A DNA stretch of 64,000 nucleotides, taken from assembly GCF_010093085.1 (NCBI RefSeq), contig NZ_MSRC01000007.1, positions 124,001 through 188,000 of the forward strand. The letters are read 5' to 3'. The notes under the pieces are model-generated. The model searched no databases, was not told the DNA's origin, and saw only the letters and a list, made by a program, of their open reading frames with translations. Origin of the DNA: Bacillus sp. SKDU12 (lineage in GTDB: Bacteria > Bacillota > Bacilli > Bacillales > Bacillaceae). Of the stretch, positions 10,300-18,004 are shown in pieces. Position 1 is the stretch's first letter. Every line of letters starts with the position of its first letter. A program made the translations under genes and the position numbers.

Positions 10300-10335
10300 A
10301 AAAAGGCACAGACCGAAGCGGCCTGTGCCTTTTTG
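10300..10335. terminator. bidirectional terminator between sacC and yraA
   Basis: AAAAAGGCACAG and CTGTGCCTTTTT form a stem between two convergent genes, with A and T runs on either side. Confidence 0.85.
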
Positions 10336-10845
10336 TTATTTCAACAAATTCAATGATTCGCGGTTAAATGCTTCCAAATCATCGGGGGTTCTGCTTGTGA
10401 CAATGTTGTGGCTGACGATGACTTCTGCATCTTTGTAGTTTGCGCCGGCATTGATTAAATCTTTGCGAATGCTGCGATATCCTGTAATCTCTTTGTCTTT
10501 CAGAAGATCGGTATCAATCAGCACTTGCGGGCCGTGGCAAATAGCGAAAACAGGTTTTTTATTTTCAACAAATGCTTTCGCGAATTCACCAGGACGGTCG
10601 TCAGCGCGAAGCAAATCTGGGGAGAATCCGCCAGGAATTAAAAGCGCATCAAATTCACTTGCATCCGCATCAGAGATGGCTTTATCGATTTTCACTTTTT
10701 CTCCATGCTTACCTGTAACTTCTTTACCAGCCTCCACATCAATGTTTGTGATACTATGGCCAGCTTCCTGATACGCTTTTACCGGACTCGTATATTCGAT
10801 ATCTTCGAATTGGTTTGTAACGAGAACTGCAATTTTTTTACTCAT
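10336..10845 (-). CDS. yraA: YraA, DJ-1/PfpI-family protein
   Basis: A 169-residue member of the DJ-1/PfpI superfamily, a cytosolic stress protein. Homologues have been assigned protease or protein-deglycase/glyoxalase activity. The nucleophile elbow AICHGPQ places the reactive Cys at 103 with His104 next to it, and LLIPGGFSPD forms the preceding loop. The start has a strong ribosome site (TAGGAGG). It converges on sacC. In 168 the adhR-adhA genes lie upstream. Here they are missing. Confidence 0.88.
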   Translation of the reverse strand: MSKKIAVLVTNQFEDIEYTSPVKAYQEAGHSITNIDVEAGKEVTGKHGEKVKIDKAISDADASEFDALLIPGGFSPDLLRADDRPGEFAKAFVENKKPVFAICHGPQVLIDTDLLKDKEITGYRSIRKDLINAGANYKDAEVIVSHNIVTSRTPDDLEAFNRESLNLLK

Positions 10846-11187
10846 ATCAAAAACCTCCTATATCCTTCTATGTCTATAGAATAACAAGGGGATTCGCTTT
10901 TTTTCAAAAAATGTGCTTATGGAGATCGTTTTTTTCGTGAATTTCTACTCCGTAAAAAGCTGGTCAGGCCTAACCCATTTTTGAGATGTGCAATATGGAA
11001 TATCAATTACAAATTGATAATGGATTTTACTTCGGAGGATACGTTCTGTGCATTGTCTGCTTTGTCAATGCTGATGAAGTTTAAGTTTCTGCAATTGCCG
11101 ACAAGTGAACCAGCAAGGCTGAGGGTCTCGGATTATTTCTTTGATAGTCATTCTTGCGTTGCACTCGCACTCACATGCAAATAAGAG

Positions 11188-11323
11188 CTGAAGGAGTGGA
11201 CAAAGGTCAAACAAGTATTGCGAGCGGCAGAAGACGAGCTGGGAAGGAATCCTGTATTTGGTGACTCATGGCGCTTCAACTATTTTAAAAAAAACAGCTG
11301 AGCAACAGCCGGAGTCAACTTGA
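11188..11323 (+). pseudogene. possible histidine-phosphatase remnant
   Basis: Two out-of-register frames resemble the C-terminal part of the phosphoglycerate-mutase-like family: LKEWTKVKQVLRAAEDEL, then after a shift GILYLVTHGASTIL, where THGA fits the second catalytic His motif. No start is present and the end overlaps the yraD terminator. Resemblance only by eye. Confidence 0.35.
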
Positions 11324-11337
11324 CTGTTCCTCAGCAA
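11287..11337 (-). terminator. terminator of the yraG-adhB-yraD operon
   Basis: On the minus strand GCTGAGGAACAG pairs with CTGTTGCTCAGC and is followed by a run of T residues. Confidence 0.8.
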
Positions 11338-11352
11338 ATCAATCATTTTATC

Positions 11353-11652
11353 TTAAAGGGTTGGCAACTGAATCGCAGTTTCGATATTTTGTAAATTCAA
11401 TTTGACTTGTTCGTCTGTGTTCCAAGGGTGGTACCAGCCTTTTTTCATCATATAACTTGAGAGTTGCTCGTGCATATCAAGAGCTTCCTCTAAGTGGCGG
11501 GTAAGGATCTCTTTTACTTCAGGCGTTCCAGCTTCCGTTGCGGCCATCGCATAATTCCTGACTCCGCTTTTTGCTGCAATTAATAAGTCCATGGCAATGA
11601 TTTGGTCTGTTAAAACGTTCATGCCGGTCAGGTGTTCAATGATAGGGTTCAT
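11353..11652 (-). CDS. yraD: YraD, CotF-like spore protein
   Basis: A 99-residue protein of the coat protein F family, alpha-helical with ferritin-like helical repeats (DQIIAMDLLIAAKSGVRNYAMAATE). It ends in a WYHPWNTDEQVKLNLQN segment shared with spore coat CotF. The length equals that of YraD in 168. It is the last gene of a five-gene operon (yraG-yraF-adhB-yraE-yraD), 15 bases after yraE. A role in spores is inferred from the family. Confidence 0.8.
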   Translation of the reverse strand: MNPIIEHLTGMNVLTDQIIAMDLLIAAKSGVRNYAMAATEAGTPEVKEILTRHLEEALDMHEQLSSYMMKKGWYHPWNTDEQVKLNLQNIETAIQLPTL

Positions 11653-11667
11653 GATTTACTCATCTCC

Positions 11668-11865
11668 TCAGTTAGGCTTTGCATTAGATAATATAGAGGC
11701 GAATTCCTGCAGCTGCCGTGAAGTGGTGTCAACGTCTTGCTGCATGATTTCTTTAAGCTTTGGATCAGATACCAGCGCCTTCATTGTTTTGGATTTCGTT
11801 AAACAAAGTGTTTTAAATGCTGTCATTTCTTGAACCTCAAGCACTTCATGTAAGGCGTATTCCAT
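11668..11865 (-). CDS. yraE: YraE, small spore coat F-like protein
   Basis: A 65-residue protein whose ALHEVLEVQEMTAFKTLCLTKSK matches the N-terminal half of CotF-type proteins and is paralogous to YraG of the same operon. The length equals that of YraE in 168. A good ribosome site (CGGAGG) precedes the start. The pairing of a short protein (YraE, YraG) with a longer one (YraD, YraF) on either side of adhB suggests an old duplication. Confidence 0.8.
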   Translation of the reverse strand: MEYALHEVLEVQEMTAFKTLCLTKSKTMKALVSDPKLKEIMQQDVDTTSRQLQEFASILSNAKPN

Positions 11866-11884
11866 TTCTGTAACCTCCGTTTTT

Positions 11885-13021
11885 TTAAGGTTTTAACACA
11901 ACTTTTATACAATCATCCATTTTTGTATCAAAAATGTCATAGCCGTGCTTGGCCTCACTAAGCGGGAGGACATGACTTACAACATCGCCCGGATCAATTT
12001 TACCTGTTGATACTAATTCAAACATATATGGCATATAATGGATGACGGGGGCTTGTCCAGAGCGTATATTGATATTTCGCTGCATGATATCACCTAGCGG
12101 AAAACCGTTATATCTGCCGCCATACACTCCTGTAATTTGGATGGTTCCTCCTTTTCGAACGGCTTGGGAAGCGATAACCAATGCACTCATCGTTCCGCCA
12201 TGAAGCTTTAATCCGCTGGCAAGGAACTCTAGATCGTTCATTTTCCCATCCATCCCAACAGCGTCAATGACAACATCCGCTCCGCCTTTGGTGATCTCTT
12301 TCAAGTAACTCCCTGTATGTTCATGTTCTTCAAAATTAACGATTTCGACTTTGTTTGTTCGTTTGGCATGCTGTAAGCGATAGTTTACATAGTCAACGGC
12401 TATGACGCGTTTTGCGCCCTTCAGCCAACAAAATTTCTGAGCAAACAGACCGACTGGTCCGCAGCCGAGAACGATAACTGTATCTCCATCTTTTACCCCC
12501 GCGTTGTCAACACTCCAGAAGCCGGTCGTCATGGCATCGGATATCACGCTTAGCTTCTCATCGGGTTCCTCGCAAGTTTCAGGTATTTTAAAATGGGTGA
12601 AATTCGCAAAGGGCACTCTTAAATATTCAGCCTGCCCGCCTGGATAACCGCCTGTTTGCCCTGAGTAGCCGAAATAGGCGCCCATATCCCCATTGTCATT
12701 AGATTGATCGCATTGGCTTTCCAGTTGGTTTTTACAGAAAAAGCATTCACCGCAGGCGATGTTAAAAGGAATAATAACGCGGTCGCCTTTTTTCACCTTT
12801 GTAACCCCTGATCCAACTTCTTCAACGATTCCCATCGGTTCATGGCCGATGACATAGTCTTCTTGCATATTGGGAATCATTCCATGGATTAAATGTAAAT
12901 CTGACCCGCAGATGGCGGTACTTGTGACTTTTACAATCATGTCATCGGATTTTTCAATCTTTGGATCTGGAACATCTTTGACAACAACATTTTTAATGCC
13001 TTGATACGTTACTGCCTTCAT
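11885..13021 (-). CDS. adhB: AdhB, zinc-dependent alcohol/formaldehyde dehydrogenase-like
   Basis: A 378-residue medium-chain dehydrogenase. Catalytic zinc residues are visible in CGSDLH (near 38) and GHEPMGIVEEVG (near 60). The four-cysteine structural zinc lobe is CGECFFCKNQLESQC near residues 90-105. The Rossmann motif VIVLGCGPVGLFAQKF is near 185-200. It is closest to the glutathione-independent formaldehyde dehydrogenase branch. It lies in the middle of an operon of CotF-like genes, so a spore-specific use is likely. The start has TGGAGG seven bases upstream. Confidence 0.88.
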   Translation of the reverse strand: MKAVTYQGIKNVVVKDVPDPKIEKSDDMIVKVTSTAICGSDLHLIHGMIPNMQEDYVIGHEPMGIVEEVGSGVTKVKKGDRVIIPFNIACGECFFCKNQLESQCDQSNDNGDMGAYFGYSGQTGGYPGGQAEYLRVPFANFTHFKIPETCEEPDEKLSVISDAMTTGFWSVDNAGVKDGDTVIVLGCGPVGLFAQKFCWLKGAKRVIAVDYVNYRLQHAKRTNKVEIVNFEEHEHTGSYLKEITKGGADVVIDAVGMDGKMNDLEFLASGLKLHGGTMSALVIASQAVRKGGTIQITGVYGGRYNGFPLGDIMQRNINIRSGQAPVIHYMPYMFELVSTGKIDPGDVVSHVLPLSEAKHGYDIFDTKMDDCIKVVLKP

Positions 13022-13039
13022 GCTGTATAACCTCCAGTG

Positions 13040-13408
13040 TTAATGTTCATCAGGTGTCCGGTCAAACATCCCTTTTCGATTTGTTTCTTCAGGAAAAAGA
13101 TCCATGTTGCCGACCATAATCGTGTTTTTTGCAGAGAGCTGATCCAGCTTATATTGTTCACTCAGCTCATATGGATGGAACCATTTTTTGCTTATCATCA
13201 GTTCTGTTATTTCTTGGTGCGTTGCGATTCCTTGCATGAGCTGTTTCCGAAGCAAGGCTCTTACATCTGGTGAAGCAGTTTCGGTCAAGGCTACAGCAGT
13301 ATTTCTCACGCCTTCCTTTGCGCGAATAAGAAAATCCATCGCAAATGTAGTGTCTGCAAGTTCAGGCACATTAAGAGAATTAATGGGGTCTAAATGATCT
13401 TGGTTCAA
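13040..13408 (-). CDS. yraF: YraF, CotF-like spore protein
   Basis: A 122-residue paralogue of YraD. It shows [34 protein letters not shown] and a [14 protein letters not shown] segment, then an extra tail of about 25 residues. The TTG at 13408 is preferred because GGAAGGG lies upstream and it gives the length I recall for 168. The open frame extends seven codons further, to a TTG that sits in the yraG stop region. It stands between yraG and adhB. Confidence 0.8.
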   Translation of the reverse strand: MNQDHLDPINSLNVPELADTTFAMDFLIRAKEGVRNTAVALTETASPDVRALLRKQLMQGIATHQEITELMISKKWFHPYELSEQYKLDQLSAKNTIMVGNMDLFPEETNRKGMFDRTPDEH

Positions 13409-13425
13409 AAGTGTTTCCCTTCCTT

Positions 13426-13671
13426 TCAATTGATGATTGGCGTTGGACGGCTTTGAGGGACAGGGGCCTGAAATGATGCGCGCTCGTAAACGGCTTGTAA
13501 ATCAGTAAGGTCTTGAATGGATTGCTGCACATCTTTTTGCATGAAGTCCTTAAGGTCTTGGTCAAATACAAGCCCCTGCATTAATTTCGATTTCGCTATA
13601 CAAAGTGTTTTAAAGTTAATGATTTCATGTAAGTCTACAGCCTCGTGAGCAGCTAATGTTTGATGATCCAT
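13426..13671 (-). CDS. yraG: YraG, small spore coat F-like protein
   Basis: An 81-residue protein, the first gene of the operon. It contains [20 protein letters not shown], the CotF N-terminal motif shared with YraE, and a proline-rich C-terminus. The ribosome site is AAAGGAGG. Family membership suggests forespore or coat location. The exact promoter was not identified. Confidence 0.78.
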   Translation of the reverse strand: MDHQTLAAHEAVDLHEIINFKTLCIAKSKLMQGLVFDQDLKDFMQKDVQQSIQDLTDLQAVYERASFQAPVPQSRPTPIIN

Positions 13672-13967
13672 CGTATTTTAACCTCCTTTAATCAACGTTA
13701 CGTTTCCCGAAAGTAGGGTGAAGCATACAGAGAGAACTTTTTGCTGCTATAAATGGCATCACATTTTTTCTTGGCGCAACTGATCCGATTATGCTTTGTC
13801 ACTAGGAATGATAGGATAAACAAAAGTTTGAAATGCAGCTAAGAATATTTCCTGACAATAATTGATAACAAAAAGAATTTGTTTCATAATGAGATTAATA
13901 TTTCCGTTATGGAGTTAGAACTAGTTGCGCTGCAAAAAGAAAAGGGTGGAACGGAGGAAGACCGACA
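13672..13967. other. intergenic region between yraG and aadK
   Basis: About 300 bases holding the divergent promoters of the yraG operon and aadK. I see no further gene and could not assign a confident promoter. Confidence 0.5.
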
Positions 13968-14822
13968 ATGCGAAGTGAACAGGAAATGATGGACATGTTT
14001 TTAGACTTTGCTTTGGATGATGAAAGAATACGCTTGGTTACTTTGGAAGGTTCACGTACAAACAAAAATATTCTCCCTGATCACTTCCAAGACTATGATA
14101 TTTCGTATTTTGTCACTGATATGGATTCTTTTACGGAAAATGATCTGTGGCTCGAACTCTTTGGGAGTCGAATAATGATGCAAAAACCTGAAGATATGGA
14201 GCTTTTCCCTCCTGAATTAGATCATTGGTTTTCATACATCATTCTTTTTGAAGATGGCAACAAAGTGGATCTAACCCTTATTCCAATTCATGAAGCGGAA
14301 GGATATTTTGCTAAGAATGATGGTTTGGTTGAGGTGTTGCTTGATAAGGATGCTTTCATCACAAATAAAGTGATCCCAAATGATCGTCAGTATTGGATCA
14401 AAAAGCCGACGGCAAGGGAATTTGATGATTGCTGTAATGAGTTCTGGATGGTTTCAACATACGTAGTAAAAGGATTAGCAAGAAAAGAAATCCTTTTTGC
14501 CATAGACCATTTAAATGAAATTGTACGTCCTAATTTATTGAGAATGATGGCTTGGCATATTGCATCCCAGCAAGGGTATACATTTAGTATGGGGAAGAAC
14601 TATAAATTTATGAAACGTTACATGTCAAATAAAGAATGGGAGGAGCTAATGACTACATATTCTGTGAATGGGTATCAACAAATGTGGAAGTCATTATTCA
14701 CTTGCTATGCATTATTTAGAAAATATTCAAAAGCTGTATCAGAAAGTCTTGGATATAAGTATCCGGATTACGATGAAGGCATCACAAAGTATACGGAAGG
14801 GATTTATAGCTCGTTAAAGTGA
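13968..14822 (+). CDS. aadK: AadK, aminoglycoside 6-adenylyltransferase
   Basis: A 284-residue enzyme that transfers AMP to the 6-position of streptomycin. The nucleotidyltransferase core is visible as LEGSRTNKN (near 26-34) with the metal-binding pair Asp42 and Asp44 in FQDYDISYF. The length and sequence match the chromosomal aadK of B. subtilis. The ribosome site GGAGGAAG precedes the ATG. In 168 aadK is followed by the yrd genes. Here a barstar-like gene follows directly. Confidence 0.92.
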   Translation: MRSEQEMMDMFLDFALDDERIRLVTLEGSRTNKNILPDHFQDYDISYFVTDMDSFTENDLWLELFGSRIMMQKPEDMELFPPELDHWFSYIILFEDGNKVDLTLIPIHEAEGYFAKNDGLVEVLLDKDAFITNKVIPNDRQYWIKKPTAREFDDCCNEFWMVSTYVVKGLARKEILFAIDHLNEIVRPNLLRMMAWHIASQQGYTFSMGKNYKFMKRYMSNKEWEELMTTYSVNGYQQMWKSLFTCYALFRKYSKAVSESLGYKYPDYDEGITKYTEGIYSSLK

Positions 14823-14890
14823 TCGTCTTCTGAGCTAGGGGGCGGTAAAAAGAAATAAGATTGCGATTAATGATGGAGGGCATAGTTTTA

Positions 14891-15166
14891 ATGAAAAAAA
14901 TAATAATAGATGGAAAAGACACTGAACATAAAGATGCTTTACACGATGCTTTAAAAAATAAATTAGATTTTCCAGATTACTATGGGGGAAATTTAGACGC
15001 TTTATGGGATTGCCTTACAGGGTGGATAGAATTGCCGCAAACTTTAGTCTGGAGGAATTTTGAGTGCAGTAAAAAGTTTTTAGGTTCATACGCTGATCTT
15101 GCATTAGAAGTGTTACAAGAGGCTCAAGAAGAATTAGAAGGTGAGTTTTATATCATAGTAGAGTAG
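14891..15166 (+). CDS. yrdF: barstar-like ribonuclease inhibitor (YrdF type)
   Basis: A 91-residue protein clearly related to barstar: DFPDYYGGNLDALWDCLTGW near residues 28-47 matches the barnase-binding helix region, including the aspartates that bind the nuclease active site. No barnase-like gene is visible nearby, so it is an orphan inhibitor. The ATG at 14891 follows GGAGGG with ten bases of spacing. Upstream in-frame codons have no ribosome site. In 168 a barstar-like yrdF lies in the same part of the map. That identity is probable, not certain. Confidence 0.75.
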   Translation: MKKIIIDGKDTEHKDALHDALKNKLDFPDYYGGNLDALWDCLTGWIELPQTLVWRNFECSKKFLGSYADLALEVLQEAQEELEGEFYIIVE

Positions 15167-15269
15167 GCTTTTTTGTTTTGCTCAGCCTTGAAAAGCAAAA
15201 CAAGAGTGGAGTCAGTTCCAAACTGTCGTGTTTTTTATTTGTTTTCGTTTAAAAGAATAAAATAAAGAA

Positions 15270-15290
15270 AGCCGGAATCGTCATCCGGCT
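15270..15290 (-). terminator. terminator of the sigK 3' copy
   Basis: AGCCGGA and TCCGGCT form the same stem that follows the intact sigK at 30480-30500, so homology between the two copies extends into the terminator. Confidence 0.7.
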
Positions 15291-15296
15291 CCCTAA

Positions 15297-15673
15297 TTAT
15301 TTCCCCTTAGTTTTCTTCCGCTTCTCCTTCTTCGCCCGATAAAACTCATGAAACATCTTCATCAGCGCCCGTTTTTCAATCCGCGATACATAGCTGCGCG
15401 AGATACCGAGTTCCTTGGCAATCTCACGCTGCGTTTTTTCCTTCTTCAAATCAAGCCCAAAGCGCCCGACAATCACTTCCTTCTCACGGTCATCTAAAAT
15501 GTCGATGTATTGCTTTACTTTTTCAAGCTCCATATTGAGCTGAATCGTATCAATCATATCTTCATTTTCTGATTTCAAAACGTCGATCAGACTTTTTTCA
15601 TTCCCTTCCTTATCCTGCCCGATCGGATCATGAAGGGAGACGTCTTTTTGCGCAAATGCATGAGGATTTCATT
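15297..15673 (-). pseudogene. spoIIIC: spoIIIC-like second copy of the sigK 3' half
   Basis: Nearly identical to the 3' half of the intact sigK at 30510-31235. It holds sigma region 4 ([15 protein letters not shown]) and the stop. Only a handful of base differences were seen over about 340 bases. It carries a 16-base deletion near 15638-15650 that shifts the frame. Similarity ends at TCATT 15669-15673, AATGA on the coding strand, the pentamer I recall as the skin crossover site. An internal ATG leaves a 93-codon open frame. It sits where spoIIIC lies in 168 relative to aadK. It cannot restore a sigma factor as it stands. Confidence 0.85.
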
Positions 15674-16112
15674 ATTCATTACAAAAGGGGGGGGCGCAGA
15701 TTTCCCGTAACTGTTTGATTAAATACATGTTCAGCCAGCTTCCTGTAATAAATGCTCAAACGTTTCTTAGCGAACGAAGGAGATACCTTAAATAACTAAG
15801 CTGCATTTTCAATTGCCTGTGATTATATGTAAGAAAGATTAAATTACGTAACATGGAAGTTGGAATGCAAAAGTGCATACCATGTACAGTTCGGCTTTTT
15901 CAGCTGTCCAAGCATATGTTTTAAATTCCGCTATGTTTAAGTGCGAAGCTTGTAACAGGTTCAAACAACAGCGTAATATCTAAGCATTATGCTTTAAACA
16001 CACATCTGGATTTCTCTAGACAAGCAAAGGTCTTTGAGGATTTATGTCAAAATAATAGTAAGTCCCTTATGCACAAACAGGGAATTTGGTTGCTTAATAA
16101 GGAGGGGGAACT
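15674..16112. other. gene-free stretch
   Basis: About 440 bases with no convincing open frame. It begins directly at the end of sigK homology with a run of eight or more G residues and then looks like decayed sequence. The last 30 bases hold the ribosome site (GGAGGGGG) of the next gene. Confidence 0.5.
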
Positions 16113-16649
16113 ATGAAAAAAAACATTCACATATTAGGAGCCTCTGGTGTCGGAACTTCAACATTGGGTGTTGCATTATCAAAGCATTTGCCTCATATGC
16201 ATTTTGATACTGATGATTACTATTGGATAGATAAATTCACTAAAAAAAGAGAAATTCCTGAAAGAAGAAAGTTGCTTGAAAAAGACTTAACAATAAATGA
16301 GAAATGGATTCTTTCTGGTGCAGTGTGTCGCTGGGGCGATGATCTAAAAAGTTATTTTGACCTTGTCGTCTTCTTATGGGTTCCACAAGATATACGGCTT
16401 GAGAGATTAAGGCAAAGGGAATTTCAGCGTTATGGAAACGAAGTGTTAGCCGGTGGCAGTAAATATGAACAATCAAAAACATTTTTAGAGTGGGCTTCTT
16501 TATATGATAATGCTGGAATGGAAGTTAGAAGTAAAGCTTTACACGAACATTGGATGTCAGATTTATCATGTCCTGTGTTAAAAATTGAAGGCGATCATTC
16601 AGTTAATGAAAGAGTTGACCGTGTCTTGGATTATCTGAATTCCAAATAA
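16113..16649 (+). CDS. P-loop kinase-like protein
   Basis: A 178-residue cytosolic protein with an N-terminal Walker A motif GASGVGTST (residues 9-17), a DTDDYYW segment and a lid-like arginine-rich stretch LERLRQREFQRYG. The overall plan is that of small adenylate/shikimate-kinase-like enzymes found next to resistance genes in Bacillus. The substrate is unknown. A strong AAGGAGGGGG ribosome site precedes it. It converges on the acetyltransferase relic, whose end it abuts, suggesting that its arrival truncated that gene. It is absent from my memory of the 168 map at this place. Confidence 0.7.
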   Translation: MKKNIHILGASGVGTSTLGVALSKHLPHMHFDTDDYYWIDKFTKKREIPERRKLLEKDLTINEKWILSGAVCRWGDDLKSYFDLVVFLWVPQDIRLERLRQREFQRYGNEVLAGGSKYEQSKTFLEWASLYDNAGMEVRSKALHEHWMSDLSCPVLKIEGDHSVNERVDRVLDYLNSK

Positions 16650-16650
16650 A

Positions 16651-16896
16651 CTAATGTATAGTAGATTTGTACACTAGGTCCAAGCATACAATTATCACCA
16701 AATCGGACTCCACATACATCTAAAAAGGTTATCACCTACATAAGTGTTATATCCATAAAAACCCAATATCAGGTTGCATATATACATTTTCTTCTGATGA
16801 ACCAAGTAACTCTTTCAATAATTACCTCGTTTAACGACTTCGGTTTCTGTAGTTTGATTGTCAATTCTAACAAATTGACTTGCTTTTGTCTGTCTT
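16651..16896 (-). pseudogene. decayed maltose/galactoside O-acetyltransferase
   Basis: On the minus strand, pieces in different frames line up in order with Maa/LacA acetyltransferases: TTETEVVKRG, KLLKELLGSSEENVYMQPD, YGYNTYVGDNLF and DVCGVRFGDNCMLGPSVQIY, the last being the left-handed beta-helix hexapeptide region. At least three frameshifts and one short deletion separate them, and neither start nor C-terminus is present. It lies just downstream of the sugar operon's terminator. Recognition is by eye but the order of motifs is convincing. Confidence 0.72.
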
Positions 16897-16900
16897 TTGT

Positions 16901-16919
16901 TAACTCGGAGTCCGAGTTA
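16901..16919. repeat. 19-bp perfect palindrome
   Basis: TAACTCGGA, a central G and TCCGAGTTA. It lies just upstream of the acetyltransferase relic and could be an old operator. Confidence 0.5.
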
Positions 16920-16961
16920 TGTATTCATAATGTACGATTGTAAGAGTCGGTACGGCGCAAG

Positions 16962-17005
16962 AGAAATAATCCACTCTTCTTTAATAATATGAGTGGATTA
17001 TTTCT
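16962..17005. terminator. terminator of the sugar operon
   Basis: AGAAATAATCCACTC and GAGTGGATTATTTCT form a 15-bp perfect stem directly after the fructokinase stop. Confidence 0.75.
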
Positions 17006-17011
17006 AAATTC

Positions 17012-18004
17012 TTATTTTTCTTCGATTTCTGTCTTTGCCGAAATAAAGTCCAGTACATGCTGTCTGCCTGGTGCAGCGTGAATTGCTCCTTTTACAGAGG
17101 CAGTGAGGGCTCCGCTTGCATTTGCAAACGTCAGCAAGCGCCGGTGATGTTTACCTATTTGTTCGCATAGTGTCGCCTTTGATATGCCGATTGACATCAA
17201 CTCAGATAAAAAACCGCCGATAAAGGCATCACCCGCACCGGTTGTATCCGAAACATTGACTTTAAACCCTTTATGTTTGTACGCCTCGCCATTTTTTAAA
17301 TAAATCGCCGCACCGTTGCTTCCTTTTGTCAGAACAACGACGTTAACACGTCCGGTGAAAAGCGATGTGACTGCTTCTTGTTCGTCATCAATATTTGAGA
17401 TAAACTTCAGCTCCTCATCGGACACTTTTACGATATCCGCAAGAGGTAAAAACCTCTGAATGGTTTCACGGCAGCTTGCCTCATCAGGCCATAAAGGAAG
17501 CCTGATATTGGGGTCAAAGCTTATGATGCCACCAATGTTTTGAAAGTCCCTAATAACTTTGATATGGGCTTGTTTCATTGGGCTGTCAACTAAATCGATT
17601 GAACAAAAGTGAAGCATATCTCCTTGGTTAAACCTTTCTGACATCAACTCATCCGGTGAAAGCAGCAAATCGGCGGCATTTTTTCGATAAAAATGGAAAC
17701 TCCTTTCCCCAGACTGGTCTACGGATACAAATGCCAATCCGGTTTCGCCTTCATCACTTTGAATCATATAAGAAGTATCTACGCCATTTTCTTTAAGTAC
17801 GCCAACTATATAATCCCCGAAATGATCGTTAGCAATCTTCGTCAGCATGACGGCATGCGCACCGTATTTTGCAGCAGCGATTGCCGCATTCATCGGCGCA
17901 CCGCCGGCAACGCGTTCAAAGGATGTGACATCTTGTAAAGCCTTTTCTTTTTGGACGGGAATAAAATCAATCAGTGTTTCACCTATGCAAAATATTTTTT
18001 TCAT
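17012..18004 (-). CDS. fructokinase (PfkB family)
   Basis: A 330-residue ribokinase-family sugar kinase, expected to phosphorylate fructose released from sucrose or fructans to fructose 6-phosphate. The first PfkB signature GGAPMNAAIA is near residues 31-40, and the second, DTTGAGDAFIGG, carries the catalytic Asp near 250. The start codon at 18004 (MKKIFCIGE) or at 18013 follows GGAAGGAAG. Both overlap the end of the upstream hydrolase gene, so translation is likely coupled. It is the last gene of the six-gene operon. Confidence 0.88.
   Translation of the reverse strand: MKKIFCIGETLIDFIPVQKEKALQDVTSFERVAGGAPMNAAIAAAKYGAHAVMLTKIANDHFGDYIVGVLKENGVDTSYMIQSDEGETGLAFVSVDQSGERSFHFYRKNAADLLLSPDELMSERFNQGDMLHFCSIDLVDSPMKQAHIKVIRDFQNIGGIISFDPNIRLPLWPDEASCRETIQRFLPLADIVKVSDEELKFISNIDDEQEAVTSLFTGRVNVVVLTKGSNGAAIYLKNGEAYKHKGFKVNVSDTTGAGDAFIGGFLSELMSIGISKATLCEQIGKHHRRLLTFANASGALTASVKGAIHAAPGRQHVLDFISAKTEIEEK

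Noticed and set aside
15297-15578. 93-codon frame as a real small sigma-like gene
   Set aside because: Its start is an internal Met of the sigK copy, and the upstream frame is broken by a 16-base deletion. Treated as a pseudogene.
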